Shown one piece after another: positions 7,798 through 14,881 of a stretch of 16,826 nucleotides of DNA. The position numbers and the translations under genes are program-made. How positions within the stretch are numbered: position 1 is the stretch's first letter; the number at the start of each line of letters is the position of its first letter. Source of the stretch: RUG11462 sp036308645 (GTDB taxonomy: Bacteria; Bacillota; Clostridia; Oscillospirales; Acutalibacteraceae); contig JAXJVH010000004.1 of the NCBI GenBank assembly GCA_036308645.1, positions 1 to 16,826 of the forward strand, read 5' to 3'. The notes under the pieces were generated by a model. The model made no database searches, had not been told where the DNA came from, and saw only the letters and a list, made by a program, of their open reading frames with translations.

Positions 7798-8367
7798 ATG
7801 GGTAAATTTTTCGCCTTTATTTCAAGAATGAAATTTATAAACCGTTGGTCGCTTATGAGGAATACTTCTTATGAGTCGCTTTCGGTACATTCTCACGAAG
7901 TAAGCATTATTGCTCATGCGTTGTGCCTTATCGGAAACAAGCGTTTAAATAAATCATATAATGCCGATAAAGCGGCTGTTTTTGCTCTTTATCACGATGC
8001 AAGCGAGATTATAACGGGCGATATGCCGACTCCTGTAAAATATGATAATGCAAACATTAAAAACGCTTATAAAGATATTGAAAACGTAGCGAATGAAAAG
8101 TTGATTTCTATGCTTCCCGATGATTTAAAATCCGACTACAACGATATTCTTTTTTATGACGATTCTTATAAAAAAATAATTAAGGCCGCCGATAAAATTT
8201 CGGCGATTATAAAATGTGAAGAAGAACTTAAAATGGGAAATCTTGAATTTAAAAAGGCGAGAGAAACCTGTATTTCTTCACTTCATAAATTAAATTGCGA
8301 AGAAGCGGAGATTTTTATGGATGAATTTTTCCCTGCTTATTCGCTGACATTAGATGAATTAAATTAG
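7798..8367 (+). CDS. yfbR: HD-domain 5'-deoxynucleotidase, YfbR-like
   Basis: Predicted to dephosphorylate deoxyribonucleoside 5'-monophosphates, helping balance dNTP precursors. The protein follows the known Escherichia coli YfbR pattern closely: 'FFAFISRMKFINRWSLMRN' near the N-terminus, His31 (SVHSHEV), the HD pair His66-Asp67 (YHDASE), Glu70, 'GDMPTPVKY' and Asp132 (KAADKISA), ending in 'FFPAYSLTLDELN'. These are the metal and substrate residues of the family. 189 aa is full length. The SD AAAGGAG (7785-7791) overlaps the tatD stop, so it is in the same transcript as metG and tatD. Confidence 0.92.
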   Translation: MGKFFAFISRMKFINRWSLMRNTSYESLSVHSHEVSIIAHALCLIGNKRLNKSYNADKAAVFALYHDASEIITGDMPTPVKYDNANIKNAYKDIENVANEKLISMLPDDLKSDYNDILFYDDSYKKIIKAADKISAIIKCEEELKMGNLEFKKARETCISSLHKLNCEEAEIFMDEFFPAYSLTLDELN

Positions 8368-8396
8368 CTATAATAAAACACAAGGAGGAACACAAA

Positions 8397-9488
8397 ATGA
8401 ATAACGTTAGGATAAACAAATCAATCATCTCATTATTGATAATTTTTACTGTAATTTTTTCTTCTTTTGCGATTTCTCCGTCAGTTTCGGCTTTTAATTT
8501 TCCTAAAATATCATTAAATAAATCCGTAAGCGGCAATCTTGAAGATTATTTTGGCGGTATTTCTTATGAATTAAATCTTACCGCTCAAAAAAAGATTAAT
8601 ATTAATTATTCAAGTACCGCATCTACTGATTTTTGTATTTATGATAACAAAATGAATACTATTTATAAATTCCACGAAATAAAAAGCGTCAATAAAACAA
8701 TGACGTTTAAAAAAGGAATGTATATTTTCGGAATTTATAACTGTACCTATGAAAAGGGAACATATAAACTGAGACTTAAGGACGATACGGTTTATACACA
8801 AAAAATTGCTTTTGAAAATGATAATTACAAACTTGCTGTGGGAAATAAAACACAGCTGAAAATAAAAAAATCGCCCAATCAATCTACATTAAAAAGATTA
8901 AACTTTACTTCTTCAAATACTCGTATTGCTACGGTAAATAAAAACGGATTAGTAAGTGCTGTCGGATTAGGCAAAGCTGAAATTACTGCAAAGGTTGGTA
9001 AAAATACATCTGCAAAATGTACTGTTGTGGTTGATCATGCAAGTTTAAGCGTTTTTAGAAATTTTAAAAAATCTCTTTTTTCGGTAGGCGGGTCTGCTGA
9101 AAATTACACTTCTTCCAGTACATCTATTGCAAGAATCAACAAAAATTCGGTAAAAGGTATCTCCCAGGGAAATACAACTGCAATAAAGTATTTTAACGGA
9201 GAAAAATACACAGTCAATATTCAGGTAACTTCGGTTGCAAAGTTAAAAAACGCCGCAAAAAGAAAAATAAAAAGTGCAGTTTTAGACTCTTCCTCATTAG
9301 TTATTCTTCATACTTACAGAGGATATAATCAAATCGGAAAAGCAAGCATTGTTATTGATTACGGCATAAAAAAATCAGGAAAAATCATTGGAAGAAAATA
9401 TTTTATTTGCAATTATAACAACGATTTTTCGCTGAATTACAGGTATTCCTCAAAAATGCCTAAACTCACAAAACAAAAAGAAATATAA
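8397..9488 (+). CDS. Secreted protein with bacterial Ig-like (Big_2) domain, function unknown
   Basis: A signal peptide covers about 1-32: a basic start, a hydrophobic core 'ISLLIIFTVIFSSFAI' and a 'VSA' cleavage site. No lipobox or LPXTG motif is seen, so the protein is probably released or loosely wall-bound. Residues about 38-130 look like a beta-sandwich similar to PPC domains ('GISYELNLTAQ', 'GTYKLRLKD'). Residues about 133-212 form a clear Big_2 repeat ('LAVGNKTQLKI', 'SSNTRIATVNKNGLVSAVGLGKAEITA'). A weaker, diverged Big_2-like unit follows at about 214-278. The last 85 residues are not recognised. SD AAGGAGG lies at 8382-8388. A TATAAT at 8369-8374 in the 29-base gap might give a local promoter, with a poor -35. 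Next downstream is a cyclophilin lipoprotein, so an export/folding theme is possible. Confidence 0.75.
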   Translation: MNNVRINKSIISLLIIFTVIFSSFAISPSVSAFNFPKISLNKSVSGNLEDYFGGISYELNLTAQKKININYSSTASTDFCIYDNKMNTIYKFHEIKSVNKTMTFKKGMYIFGIYNCTYEKGTYKLRLKDDTVYTQKIAFENDNYKLAVGNKTQLKIKKSPNQSTLKRLNFTSSNTRIATVNKNGLVSAVGLGKAEITAKVGKNTSAKCTVVVDHASLSVFRNFKKSLFSVGGSAENYTSSSTSIARINKNSVKGISQGNTTAIKYFNGEKYTVNIQVTSVAKLKNAAKRKIKSAVLDSSSLVILHTYRGYNQIGKASIVIDYGIKKSGKIIGRKYFICNYNNDFSLNYRYSSKMPKLTKQKEI

Positions 9489-9510
9489 ATTTCAACAGGA
9501 GTAACACAAT

Positions 9511-10209
9511 ATGAAAAAAATAATATCCTTAATTTTAGTATCGGTTTTATGTCTTTTCTGCTTTGCTTCTTGTAAAGAAGACGACAAAAGCCCATATACA
9601 AGCAATATTTACAATTACGATAATTCAAATGAAGAAACTGCTGAAACAACTGAAAAAACTACAATTGACCATGGCGAATATGTTGCGCCGACTGTTGAAA
9701 CAAAAGGAACAGGAAAATTTCCTAAAATTAAAATCACAGTTAAAAATTACGGCGAAATCAACTTAACGCTTAATGACGAGCAAGCGCCGATTACAGTTGC
9801 AAACTTCACAAAACTTGTAAAACAAGGTTTTTATGACGGTTTGACTTTCCACAGAATAATGCAAGGCTTTATGATTCAAGGCGGCAATCCGGAAGGAACG
9901 GGAACAGGCGGTTCCGACGAAAATATCAAGGGTGAATTTTCTGATAACGGCGTTGAAAACATTATTTCTCATAAAAGGGGCGTTATTTCAATGGCTCGTT
10001 CAAGCGATCCCGACAGCGCTTCATCACAGTTCTTTATATGCGACGCCGATTCGACATTTTTAGACGGTCAGTATGCGGCTTTCGGATATGTTACAAGTGG
10101 TATTGAAGTGGTTGATAAAATCGCCGCAGACGCAAATCCGACAGACAACAACGGTACAATTTCAGCCGCCGAACAACCTGTTATTGAAAAAATTGAAATT
10201 GTAAAATAA
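9511..10209 (+). CDS. Cyclophilin-type peptidyl-prolyl isomerase, lipoprotein
   Basis: Catalyses cis-trans isomerisation of proline peptide bonds, probably outside the membrane. The N-terminus is a lipoprotein signal ending 'CFASC' with Cys21 as the likely lipidated residue. A Thr/Glu-rich linker covers about 22-70. The cyclophilin domain (about 72-232) has 'GLTFHRIMQGFMIQGG' with the catalytic Arg, 'GVISMARSSDPDSASSQFFI' and 'LDGQYAAFGYV'. The position that is Trp in human CypA is Tyr here, as often in bacterial forms. 232 aa is typical for a lipidated bacterial cyclophilin. CAGGAG sits about 9 bases before the ATG, and the gene starts 22 bases after the Ig-like protein gene. It is the last gene before a MITE-like insertion and the shared terminator. 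Confidence 0.9.
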   Translation: MKKIISLILVSVLCLFCFASCKEDDKSPYTSNIYNYDNSNEETAETTEKTTIDHGEYVAPTVETKGTGKFPKIKITVKNYGEINLTLNDEQAPITVANFTKLVKQGFYDGLTFHRIMQGFMIQGGNPEGTGTGGSDENIKGEFSDNGVENIISHKRGVISMARSSDPDSASSQFFICDADSTFLDGQYAAFGYVTSGIEVVDKIAADANPTDNNGTISAAEQPVIEKIEIVK

Positions 10210-10227
10210 ACATTATTATAAAAAATA

Positions 10228-10426
10228 GGTTCTTTTGCAAAAGTTGGGGTGTAGATAGGCTCCCTCTGACGAGGGAGCTGTCGAGCGAAGCGAGACTGAG
10301 GGAGAGAAAATCCAAAGTTTATATCTATTTTTATTCTTTCTCTCCCTCCGTCACGGCAAAGCCGTGCCACCTCCCTCGTCAGAGGGAGGCGATAAGTGTT
10401 GAAACCCCAACATTAGGAATAGAACC
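10228..10426. mobile_element. MITE-like element with nested inverted repeats (copy 1)
   Basis: 199 bases with no coding potential. Terminal inverted repeats begin GGTTCT at 10228 and end AGAACC at 10426. They share GTTGGGGT and CTCCCTCTGACGAGGGAG further in, with divergence between these blocks. An inner inverted pair, GACTGAGGGAGAGAAA near 10293-10308 and TTTCTCTCCCTCCGTC near 10337-10352, has one mismatch. A small hairpin CACGGC-AAA-GCCGTG lies near 10352-10366. The right 55 bases recur exactly but inverted at 16772-16826. Lack of a gene, small size and palindromic build fit a non-autonomous element moved by a transposase encoded elsewhere. No target duplication is clear. Confidence 0.8.
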
Positions 10427-10433
10427 AAAAAAT

Positions 10434-10472
10434 AAATGCGATAGAAGTTTTTTCACTTCTATCGCATTTTTT
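10434..10472. terminator. Bidirectional intrinsic terminator between cyclophilin and radA genes
   Basis: AAATGCGATAGAAGT (10434-10448) pairs perfectly with ACTTCTATCGCATTT (10455-10469), a 15-bp stem with a 6-base loop. It has a T-run to 10472 on one side and an A-run (10427-10436) on the other. The two flanking operons converge here, so it can serve both strands. Confidence 0.88.
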
Positions 10473-10495
10473 GTCGGTAGCAAGGCTTTGATATT

Positions 10496-10622
10496 ATATC
10501 TACATTTGTCGGGCGGTGGCGTGGCTTTCGCCGTTCCCCAATTATCAATAATTTTCTCTACATTCGTAGGGCGGTTTGCCCATAAACCGCCCTTGTCATT
10601 CGGAGCAAGACGCAGGAATCTT
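10496..10622. repeat. Short degenerate intergenic repeats, including a 10-bp palindrome
   Basis: Two related units occur about 60 bases apart: TCTACATTTGTCGGGCGGT from about 10499 and TCTACATTCGTAGGGCGGT from about 10557. The second leads into a perfect hairpin, AGGGCGGTTT (10568-10577), GCCCAT, AAACCGCCCT (10584-10593). Then comes a stretch resembling the common Clostridia intergenic 'TGTCATTC-GAGC' repeat, up to the radA stop at 10635. No T-run follows the palindrome, so I call it a REP-like repeat, not a terminator. No gene is supported in this gap. Confidence 0.55.
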
Positions 10623-10634
10623 TTATTTAAGATC

Positions 10635-12017
10635 TTACGACTCGGTGCTCTCGACTGCCGCCTCAAATGCTTTTTTTATTGTTCTGACGCCGACAACCTC
10701 AATAGACTGCTTTGCTTTTTCGGAAATTCCCGAAAGATTATGAATAGGAATTATACACCGCTTAAATCCAAGCCTTGCCGCCTCTAAAATACGGCTTTCC
10801 GCATTAACCACCGTTCTCACCTCGCCTGCAAGACCGATTTCTCCGAACGCAATAACATCTTCTCTGATAACGGTATCTTTAAGGCTGGAAATTAACGATA
10901 ACACAATCGGCAAATCCACAGCCGGTTCTGCAAGTTTCAATCCGCCGACGATGTTAACATAAGCATCAAGCGACGAAAAATGAAATCCAACCCGTTTTTC
11001 AAGAACCGCAAGCAAAAGATTTAAACGGTTATAATCAAAACCTGTCGACATTCTTCTCGGATTTCCAAAGCCTGTTGCAGTAACAAGTCCCTGCACCTCT
11101 GCAAGAACAGGACGAGTTCCCTCTAAAACGCAGGCAACGCAAGTACCCGGCACATTTTTCGGGCGTCCGCTGATAAGCATAGCCGAAGGATTTTGCACCT
11201 GTTTTAACCCTTTGTCGCACATCTCAAAAACGCCGATTTCATTAGTTGAGCCAAATCGGTTTTTTACTGCCCTTAACATTCTGTAAGTTAAGTTTTTCTC
11301 GCCCTCAAAATACAGTACCGCGTCTACAATATGTTCAAGCACTTTAGGTCCTGCGATTGCGCCGTCTTTGTTAACATGACCGACAATAATTATCGGAATA
11401 TCAAGGCTTTTCGCCGTGTGTAAATACGCATTGGTACACTCTCTGACCTGCGCCACAGAGCCGGGAACAGACGAGATAGCGCTGATTGCCATAGTCTGAA
11501 TAGAGTCAATCATAACAATATCGGGCTTTGTATCATATATGTAATCATTAACCGTTTCTACATCGGTTTCAGTAAGCACGCTTAAATTCTCGGTAGTAAC
11601 GCCCAATCTGTCTGCCCGAAGTTTCAGCTGGCGCTTTGATTCCTCTCCCGCAACATATAAAACGCTCAAATTTTTGCCCAAATATTCACACATCTGCAAA
11701 ATAAGCGTAGATTTTCCGATACCCGGATCACCCGAAAGTAACACTAACGAGCCTTTGACAATTCCGCCACCAAGCACTCTGTCAAGCTCTTTAAGTCCTG
11801 TTTTATATCTGCTTTCTTTATCAGAATTAATCTCGTTAAGTTTGACTGCCGAAGCGGCTGATTTAACTCTTACTGCCGCCGAATTTCCTTTTACCGGAGC
11901 GTCTACAATCTCCTCGATAAAGGTATCCCAATTACCGCAGTTATTACATTTCCCCTGCCATTTCGGCACTTTAGCGCCACATTCCGAGCAAACAAAAACA
12001 GATTTTGTTTTAGCCAT
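10635..12017 (-). CDS. radA: DNA repair protein RadA (Sms)
   Basis: RecA-like ATPase that helps branch migration and recombination intermediates during repair and natural transformation. It has an N-terminal C4 zinc finger (Cys10, 13, 24, 27), Walker A 'GDPGIGKST' at 96-104, Walker B near 'IVMIDSIQ' (167-174), the RadA-specific 'KNRFG' at 252-256, and a C-terminal Lon-like domain from about 330 ('SSLDAYVNIVGGLKL', 'EIGLAGEVR'). At 460 aa it is full length. Its ATG lies inside the end of the upstream amidase gene (8-base overlap), so the two are co-transcribed. A GGAAGGA-like SD is about 12 bases upstream. The end converges on the terminator at 10434-10472. Confidence 0.97.
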   Translation of the reverse strand: MAKTKSVFVCSECGAKVPKWQGKCNNCGNWDTFIEEIVDAPVKGNSAAVRVKSAASAVKLNEINSDKESRYKTGLKELDRVLGGGIVKGSLVLLSGDPGIGKSTLILQMCEYLGKNLSVLYVAGEESKRQLKLRADRLGVTTENLSVLTETDVETVNDYIYDTKPDIVMIDSIQTMAISAISSVPGSVAQVRECTNAYLHTAKSLDIPIIIVGHVNKDGAIAGPKVLEHIVDAVLYFEGEKNLTYRMLRAVKNRFGSTNEIGVFEMCDKGLKQVQNPSAMLISGRPKNVPGTCVACVLEGTRPVLAEVQGLVTATGFGNPRRMSTGFDYNRLNLLLAVLEKRVGFHFSSLDAYVNIVGGLKLAEPAVDLPIVLSLISSLKDTVIREDVIAFGEIGLAGEVRTVVNAESRILEAARLGFKRCIIPIHNLSGISEKAKQSIEVVGVRTIKKAFEAAVESTES

Positions 12018-12723
12018 TATTAATAGTTTTCCTTCCGTTCAAAATTCCGTTTATAATGCAAAAATTAAGTTTTTTTCTGTAATTTTCATCAAGTAATTTT
12101 GCTAACTCTTCTTCATTTGACATAAACCCACATTCTACCAGCACCGCAGGTTTCGTAGTATGATACATAAGATAAATATTTTTTCCGCAAGGCTTTATTG
12201 CACGAGAGTTGTCATTTTGCAAAAGCGTCTTTACAGACTGCTGTATACATTCCCCGTAAATTTCGCTTTCTTCATTGTTCGCACCGTAAAAAACCTGCGT
12301 TCCGCTGTACTGTGACTGCGAAAACATATTTTGATGAAGACTGATAAAACACTCGATTTCAGTATTTTCAATAAGTTCAAGCCTGTTTTTTATATCGCTG
12401 ACCTTTTTCTGACGAATGGTATTAAGTCCTTCATCCTCTGTTCCGCTGTCAGCCGTTCTTGTCATTATAACATTATAGCCAAAGGCTTTAAGCATAGGCT
12501 CTAATTCAAGCGCAAAACGCAAATTAATGTCTTTTTCAACAATATCTCCGCTGACAGCACCGCCGTCAAACCCGCCGTGACCTGCATCAAGAATTATAAC
12601 AGGCTTTTCGGCTAAAACAACAGAGTTGGCGGTTTTCACCCTAAAATCATTATCAAACGCCAAACATATTGCCACAAGCGGAACAATCAATAAAAAACAG
12701 ACAAATCTTTTCAATTTTTTCAC
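12010..12723 (-). CDS. cwlD: N-acetylmuramoyl-L-alanine amidase (Amidase_3), CwlD-like
   Basis: Zn-dependent cell-wall amidase that removes peptide side chains from N-acetylmuramic acid; CwlD of spore-formers helps make muramic-lactam in spore cortex. An N-terminal membrane/signal segment covers about 6-23. The Amidase_3 domain is at 41-230 with zinc ligands His49 (DAGHGG), Glu63 (VEKDIN) and His130 (SLHQN), and catalytic Glu197 (VECGF). About 237 aa matches CwlD. The frame opens at a GTG at 12723. However, GAGGTGA (12726-12720) is well placed for a TTG at 12714, giving a protein three residues shorter; I cannot decide. It overlaps radA by 8 bases. Whether the organism sporulates cannot be judged from this window, so the spore role is inference. 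Confidence 0.88.
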   Translation of the reverse strand: MKKLKRFVCFLLIVPLVAICLAFDNDFRVKTANSVVLAEKPVIILDAGHGGFDGGAVSGDIVEKDINLRFALELEPMLKAFGYNVIMTRTADSGTEDEGLNTIRQKKVSDIKNRLELIENTEIECFISLHQNMFSQSQYSGTQVFYGANNEESEIYGECIQQSVKTLLQNDNSRAIKPCGKNIYLMYHTTKPAVLVECGFMSNEEELAKLLDENYRKKLNFCIINGILNGRKTINNG

Positions 12724-12791
12724 CTCACAATAAATTCTATGTGAGATGATTTTTTCTATTCTTTATTGTACCATAATAATATAAAAATCAA
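12724..12791 (-). promoter_or_regulatory. Candidate promoter and operator-like inverted repeat before cwlD-radA
   Basis: CTCACA (12724-12729) and TGTGAG (12740-12745) form a perfect 6-bp inverted repeat with a 10-base spacer that overlaps the SD of the amidase gene. Further upstream on the minus strand are a -10 like TACAAT (12770-12765) and a TTGATT (12791-12786), but the spacer is a short 15 bases. The inverted repeat could block ribosome access or bind a regulator. Confidence 0.35.
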
Positions 12792-12798
12792 TTATTTT

Positions 12799-12915
12799 TT
12801 AACTTTTGGTTTCGCTTTCGGCATGGGTTTTCAGGTTTTCAGTTCGCCTGATATTGCGGTAACCGACATTTCCATGTTTATTTTATGTTTTGTTTTATTA
12901 TCGTTATTCTTTTTA
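12799..12915 (-). pseudogene. Decayed, internally deleted copy of the 78-codon gene at 14986-15222
   Basis: The first 42 bases (12799-12840) match 14986-15027 at 41 of 42 positions. The part at about 12850-12915 matches about 15149-15210 closely. The middle, corresponding to about 36 codons (the ETAFDMVNKYG to AIAQGEY part), is missing, with a frame change at the junction. Translation gives 'KKNNDNKTKHKINMEMSVTAISGE', then a short out-of-frame stretch with a stop. In another frame it gives 'ENLKTHAESETKS' and the stop. The original ATG and SD are lost. It is a non-functional relic in the same orientation as the intact gene. Confidence 0.8.
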
Positions 12916-12978
12916 AGATGACGATTAAAATCTAAAGAAGATTTTTTCGAGTTTTGGGAAAACATTAAACAATTTTTA

Positions 12979-13587
12979 TCATGAATAAAATAATTCTGTT
13001 GGTGTATAACCGCAGTTTGCCCATTTACGAGTATTATTATTTAAATTTTGCAATCTTTTAAAATACTCGTTTTCTTGGTTAATATCTTTAAATTCAATTC
13101 CATAACTTTCCAATAAATCATTTTCGGCTTGAATCGGTTCTTCAATTCTTATGTACCAAATAAGTTTTGATAAAAAGCCTTCGGCAGCCAAAAGATTCAC
13201 TTTCATATTATTGATTAAAAAGTTTAACATTTCCTCTACATACTTATTCTGCTCACGGTAATTTGGATTTGCGTATGCCAAAAGTTCTGACTCTGACGGA
13301 TCGTAATACTTTTTACCTTGTTGATAATAATTTATCTCGTCTATTTTCTTATTTGGCACTTTAGAGCATATAATCGCGTTGGTATAAAGAGTGTAATATT
13401 CATAGGAATGGCGTTCAAGTTTTTCCATCCAAAGCAAATATTTTTCCTTATTGATTTTTTTATCATTATATCTATTATACAATTTAAGAAATTGCCTTGG
13501 TGTTACATATCCGTATAGATTTGCGCATGCTCTTAAATATTTATCAACATTCAAATGCTCTTCATTTAATATCCATCTGTTTCCCAT
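12979..13587 (-). CDS. Hypothetical protein, 202 aa, possibly related to SEC-C-associated proteins
   Basis: I do not recognise this protein with confidence. It is a soluble, mostly helical, Asn/Tyr/Lys-rich protein with no signal peptide. The C-terminal 'NNTRKWANCGYTPTELF' resembles a 'NNTR-W-NNG-TPNEL' segment that I recall from Firmicutes proteins ending in a SEC-C zinc motif. Here the chain stops just after it and the SEC-C part is missing, so this may be a shortened family member. The N-terminal part 'LRACANLYGYVTPRQFLKLYN' may form a helix-turn-helix-like unit. AGAGGA (13595-13600) gives a good SD, and it overlaps the stop codon of the relic upstream. Two adjacent stops (TGA TAA) end it. 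The A/T-rich composition and the relics around it suggest acquired DNA. Confidence 0.6.
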   Translation of the reverse strand: MGNRWILNEEHLNVDKYLRACANLYGYVTPRQFLKLYNRYNDKKINKEKYLLWMEKLERHSYEYYTLYTNAIICSKVPNKKIDEINYYQQGKKYYDPSESELLAYANPNYREQNKYVEEMLNFLINNMKVNLLAAEGFLSKLIWYIRIEEPIQAENDLLESYGIEFKDINQENEYFKRLQNLNNNTRKWANCGYTPTELFYS

Positions 13588-13599
13588 AAAACATTCCTC

Positions 13600-13799
13600 T
13601 TATATCTTAATATATCTCTGATTTTTGCTGTTCGGTTTATCCGGCAAGGTCATTTTAACAAGATCGTTTTCAATAGCAGGATCTAAATAATTTTTGCGGA
13701 GAGTTTCTTTTGATTTGAGTTTTAATAAATCTAAAACAGCATTGGCGGTATATACGATATTTCGCACCCTCCGACTTGCGTATTATCTTGCTTATTATC
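13600..13799 (-). pseudogene. C-terminal remnant of a Fic/RecG-like winged-helix protein
   Basis: Minus-strand translation from 13755 to the stop at 13600 gives 51 residues: 'VYTANAVLDLLKLKSKETL', then 'RKNYLDPAIENDLVKMTL', then 'PDKPNSKNQRYIKI'. The pattern 'R..YL.PAIE..L..MT.PDKP.S..QRY' is the usual C-terminal winged helix of Fic-family and AlbA/RecG-like ATP-binding proteins. Upstream, another frame (13761-13799) reads 'DNKQDNTQVGG', like the 'TPQV' linker of these proteins, so a frameshift separates the two. Further upstream all frames close. The catalytic domain is absent, so this is a relic. Confidence 0.65.
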
Positions 13800-13944
13800 T
13801 TACCACATATTTATTAATTTATCAATGTTAAAATCATATTATTTAAAATTATAAATATTTTAAAAACTGTGAACTAAAATATATTTAAACCTCAACTTTG
13901 GTTTCAAAAAGCTTTCTTTTGTCGCAATGGTTTTATTTTTATGC

Positions 13945-13950
13945 TATAAT
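13945..13950 (+). promoter_or_regulatory. Extended -10 promoter for the sigma-like gene
   Basis: TGCTATAAT (13942-13950) is a perfect extended -10. The -35 region is poor (TTGTCG at 13919-13924, 20 bases away), which an extended -10 can tolerate. It is 82 bases before the GTG start. The DNA between 13800 and 13918 is very A/T-rich and holds nothing else I can name. Confidence 0.5.
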
Positions 13951-14031
13951 TAATAAAAAAAGTTTAACCAATTCATACATATTCACACTATAACGATAGA
14001 AGCTTCTAAAAATATGAATGGAGGCGATAAG

Positions 14032-14703
14032 GTGAATGAATCTCAATTGCACAAGCAAATAACCGAAGCATCTAAAACCATCTTCTCATTTTGCCTAACA
14101 AAAACTTCTAACCGACAAGATGCTGAAGATTTATCACAGGATATTATTTTAGAACTTTTTAAATCAGTAAAAAATATTCGTGATGATAAGGCATTTTACG
14201 GTTTTATGTGGGCAGTTGCAGAAAACGTATATAAACAGTGGTATAAGAAAAAATTGAAATCTAAGACATGTGAATTAACAGATGATATATCAAACACATT
14301 AATAGATTTTGAGTCTGACGATTGTGAAAACTTTAGTGAATATGATTTAGAAGCTGTTGCTGATATGATTAAAAAAGGATATGTTTTAAAGCATGACGAA
14401 TCATATAAAGTTACTATGCCGGTATTAACTTTGGATCAATATAATAAAGCTGTAGAACTTGTGAGTGAATTCATTAACCCTAACTTAAAAGAAGTGATTT
14501 TAGAGATGGATGCTACTGCAACAAAGATTCTTAGCGAGTACACCCCAAAACACTTACAAAGTCAGGTTGAAGGAATTGCAAGTATGGATAAATTTATTAA
14601 TGCCGTTTGTATTCCTACGAAAATTTTAATCGAGAAAAATGTTTTGAATACAAATTGGAATTCTCGTGAACTACCTACAACCTTTATTGTTTTAAATAAA
14701 TAA
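14032..14703 (+). CDS. Sigma-70 region-2 protein lacking region 4, with unusual C-terminal domain
   Basis: Residues about 3-75 look like sigma-70 region 2: 'ITEASKTIFSFCLTKTSNRQDAEDLSQDIILELFKSV' followed by 'AFYGFMWAVAENVYKQWYKKK', the core-binding and -10 recognition part of an ECF sigma factor. The usual helix-turn-helix region 4 is absent. After an acidic linker (about 85-100) the chain goes into a different domain: 'EAVADMIKKGYVLKHDESYKVTMPVLT', then a helical stretch, ending 'NTNWNSRELPTTFIVLNK'. That part resembles the C-terminal extension of some long Clostridia sigma-like proteins (from memory), so an internal deletion may have joined the two ends. I chose GTG 14032 because GGAGG (14020-14024) is 7 bases upstream; ATG 14014 has no SD. 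It could be a relic, an anti-sigma-like decoy or a true short regulator. Confidence 0.65.
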   Translation: MNESQLHKQITEASKTIFSFCLTKTSNRQDAEDLSQDIILELFKSVKNIRDDKAFYGFMWAVAENVYKQWYKKKLKSKTCELTDDISNTLIDFESDDCENFSEYDLEAVADMIKKGYVLKHDESYKVTMPVLTLDQYNKAVELVSEFINPNLKEVILEMDATATKILSEYTPKHLQSQVEGIASMDKFINAVCIPTKILIEKNVLNTNWNSRELPTTFIVLNK

Positions 14704-14881
14704 TAAAACCGGTACTTGTTTGTGTACGAAAAATGTTAATACTGCAGTATTTTCGTCAATAAATCATCTCGGTTTTTCCTGACCAAAATATTTTTGTGGG
14801 CGAAAATTTTGCCCCCTCATTTCAAAATGACAGTCATAGAACATTTCAAACCGAGGAGCATAAAGCATATCAAACATACAG
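14704..14881. other. Intergenic stretch with an interrupted palindrome, no supported gene
   Basis: After the sigma-like gene, ACGAAAA and TTTTCGT enclose a TACTGCAGTA palindrome (about 14725-14755), with a 7-base bulge on the left arm. It has no T-run and so is a weak terminator candidate at best. The rest shows no gene: the longest minus frame (14764-14913, 49 codons) lacks an SD. Confidence 0.4.

Noticed and set aside
10488..10787. 99-codon open frame on the plus strand across the repeat cluster and radA end
   Set aside because: It has no SD and runs through short repeats and the antisense of radA.
11674..12096. 140-codon open frame on the plus strand
   Set aside because: It is antisense to radA and the amidase gene, which are both certain; low-complexity Leu/Ser/Pro composition is typical of a shadow frame.
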